Shown here in pieces: positions 63,100 to 64,000 of a DNA stretch of 64,000 bases. Both the position numbers and the translations under genes were made by a program. The stretch is from Bifidobacteriaceae bacterium (GTDB lineage Bacteria > Actinomycetota > Actinomycetes > Actinomycetales > WQXJ01). Every line of letters starts with the position of its first letter. The stretch's first letter is position 1. The notes beneath the pieces were generated by a model that worked only from the letters and a program-made list of their open reading frames with translations, was not told the origin of the DNA and did not search any database. Location of the stretch: contig JAITFE010000100.1 of assembly GCA_031281585.1 (NCBI GenBank), forward strand, positions 49,710 to 113,709. The letters are read 5' to 3'.

Positions 63100-63749
63100 C
63101 CATGCCGTTGTACGTGCCGCCCGAACAGATCATCAAGGACCGGGCCGACTTCGCCAAGCGGGGCGTGGCGCGGGGCCGCCCCGCCGTGGTCATCTCGGCA
63201 GCGGACGGCGTGCTGCTGGCGGCCGCCAACGCCTCGCGGGCGCTGAAGAAGCTGTCGGAGGTTTACGACCGGCTGGCCTTCGCCGCGGTCGGCAAGTGGT
63301 CCGAGTTCGAGGCGCTGCGCGTGGCCGGCATTCGCTACGCCGACCTGCGCGGATATTCCTACGACCGCACCGACGTCACCGCGCGGGGCCTGGCCGGCGC
63401 CTACGCGCAATCGATCGCGGCGGCGTTCACGGGGGACCCCAAGCCGTTGGAGGTCGAGTTGGCGGTCGCCGAGGTGGGGGCCGACCAGGCGTCCGATGCC
63501 GTGTTCCACGTCCGCTTCGACGGGTCCGTCAACGACGAGTTGCCGTGGGCGGTGTTGGGGGGCGCCAGCCCCGGGGGCCGGGCGGCCGTGGCCGAAGGCT
63601 GGCGGGCGGGGCTGAGCCTGGCGGAGGCGGGCGCCTTGGCGCGAGCCGCGCTGGGCCAGAGCGGCGGCCCCGAAGAAGGCTACGAGGCGGGGTTGCTGAG
63701 GCGAGACGTCCCCGGACGCGCCTTCGCCCGCCTCGAGGCGTTGCCGTGA
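63096..63749 (+). CDS. prcA: 20S proteasome alpha subunit
   Basis: Structural subunit forming the outer rings and gate, 217 residues. The conserved N-terminus [23 protein letters not shown] (in two pieces) includes the gate and the H0 helix, and [19 protein letters not shown] follows. The C-terminus is shorter than that of mycobacterial PrcA. ATGA overlap with prcB and GTGA overlap with pafA give tight coupling. Confidence 0.96.
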   Translation: MTMPLYVPPEQIIKDRADFAKRGVARGRPAVVISAADGVLLAAANASRALKKLSEVYDRLAFAAVGKWSEFEALRVAGIRYADLRGYSYDRTDVTARGLAGAYAQSIAAAFTGDPKPLEVELAVAEVGADQASDAVFHVRFDGSVNDELPWAVLGGASPGGRAAVAEGWRAGLSLAEAGALARAALGQSGGPEEGYEAGLLRRDVPGRAFARLEALP

Positions 63750-64000
63750 GGGGCGTGTTCGGACTCGAGACCGAATACGGGATCGCCGCCCGGGGCCTCG
63801 CCCCGGAGGATGCCGCGCGCGAATTGTTCCGGCCGGTGGTGGCGTGGGGGAGGAGCACCAGCATCTTCACCCCGGCGGGGGCCAGGCTGTACTTGGACGT
63901 GGGCTCCCACCCGGAGTACGCGACGCCCGAATGCTCGCGGCTGGACGAGTTACTGGCCGCCGAACGGGCCGGGGACCGGTTGATGGCGGCCTTGGCGGCG
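63746..64000 (+). CDS. pafA: Pup-protein ligase PafA, 5' part
   Basis: The first 85 residues of the enzyme that attaches Pup to lysines; the gene runs off the right edge. It begins [18 protein letters not shown]. The glutamates of GLETEYG bind Mg-ATP, and SWGRS-like AWGRSTSIF with [18 protein letters not shown] is typical of PafA, as distinct from the Dop version earlier in the window. The GTG overlaps the prcA stop. Confidence 0.95.
   Translation, partial: MRGVFGLETEYGIAARGLAPEDAARELFRPVVAWGRSTSIFTPAGARLYLDVGSHPEYATPECSRLDELLAAERAGDRLMAALAA

Overview
The window is 64 kb of high-GC DNA, very probably from an actinobacterium (Actinomycetota). The evidence is a Pup-proteasome system (arc, dop, pup, prcB, prcA, pafA), the conserved order carB-pyrF-mihF-gmk-rpoZ-coaBC-metK-priA-fmt-rsmB, mIHF, a helicase-deficient PriA, DUF3097 and DUF222/HNH families, frequent GTG starts, ATGA/GTGA gene overlaps, and many genes whose -10-like box lies only 6-8 bp before the start codon (leaderless mRNAs). 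A pyruvate:ferredoxin oxidoreductase next to a fused NfnB-NfnA-like reductase suggests fermentative or facultatively anaerobic life. I cannot place it below class level.

Layout. 0-4.8 kb: 3' part of leuS, then comEA-comEC (DNA uptake). 4.9-7.0 kb: glycogen synthase and an ABC ATPase. 7.1-8.8 kb: an NfeD-SPFH membrane-scaffold pair. 8.9-12.8 kb: a heterodimeric ABC exporter. 12.7-20.3 kb (minus strand): a giant zinc-ribbon membrane protein, a beta-propeller membrane protein interrupted by an in-frame TGA, and a fused histidine kinase/receiver protein without an output domain. 20.4-23.2 kb: an SDR enzyme, an AAA+ ATPase and a Phd/PIN toxin-antitoxin pair, separated by five 10-bp phased repeats. 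23.2-37.8 kb: the housekeeping block carB to rsmB, led by a PyrR-type RNA hairpin and broken by a second PIN toxin-antitoxin pair between coaBC and metK. RsmB carries a Gly/Arg/Asp-rich repeat extension of about 500 residues. 37.8-38.2 kb: four tandem 93-bp repeats, each with a hairpin. 38.3-42.3 kb: arc-dop-DUF3097. 42.3-54 kb: a possible lipoprotein, a DASS anion transporter, serC-serA, a WG-repeat protein, a DUF222/HNH protein, a DUF433/DUF5615 toxin-antitoxin pair and a DUF4407 protein. 54-61.8 kb (minus strand): the Nfn-like reductase and giant PFOR. 62.1-64 kb: pup-prcB-prcA and the start of pafA.

How the genes work together. Dop prepares and removes Pup, PafA attaches it, ARC unfolds tagged proteins and PrcBA degrades them. 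Here the usual single cluster is split by about 20 kb, and ARC lacks the C-terminal docking tail expected for a 20S partner. PFOR and Nfn form one overlapping unit likely to pass electrons from 2-oxoacids through ferredoxin to NAD(P)H. SerC and SerA make serine.

The most unusual signal is a 9-10 bp word, CGATGCCGT(C). I count 20 copies on either strand where base composition predicts about one. Ten lie in the roughly 3.6 kb of intergenic DNA, several as tandem or inverted pairs, and one pair forms a hairpin between genes. This resembles how DNA-uptake sequences are arranged in other bacteria, and comEA/comEC are in the same window, but the function is unproven.
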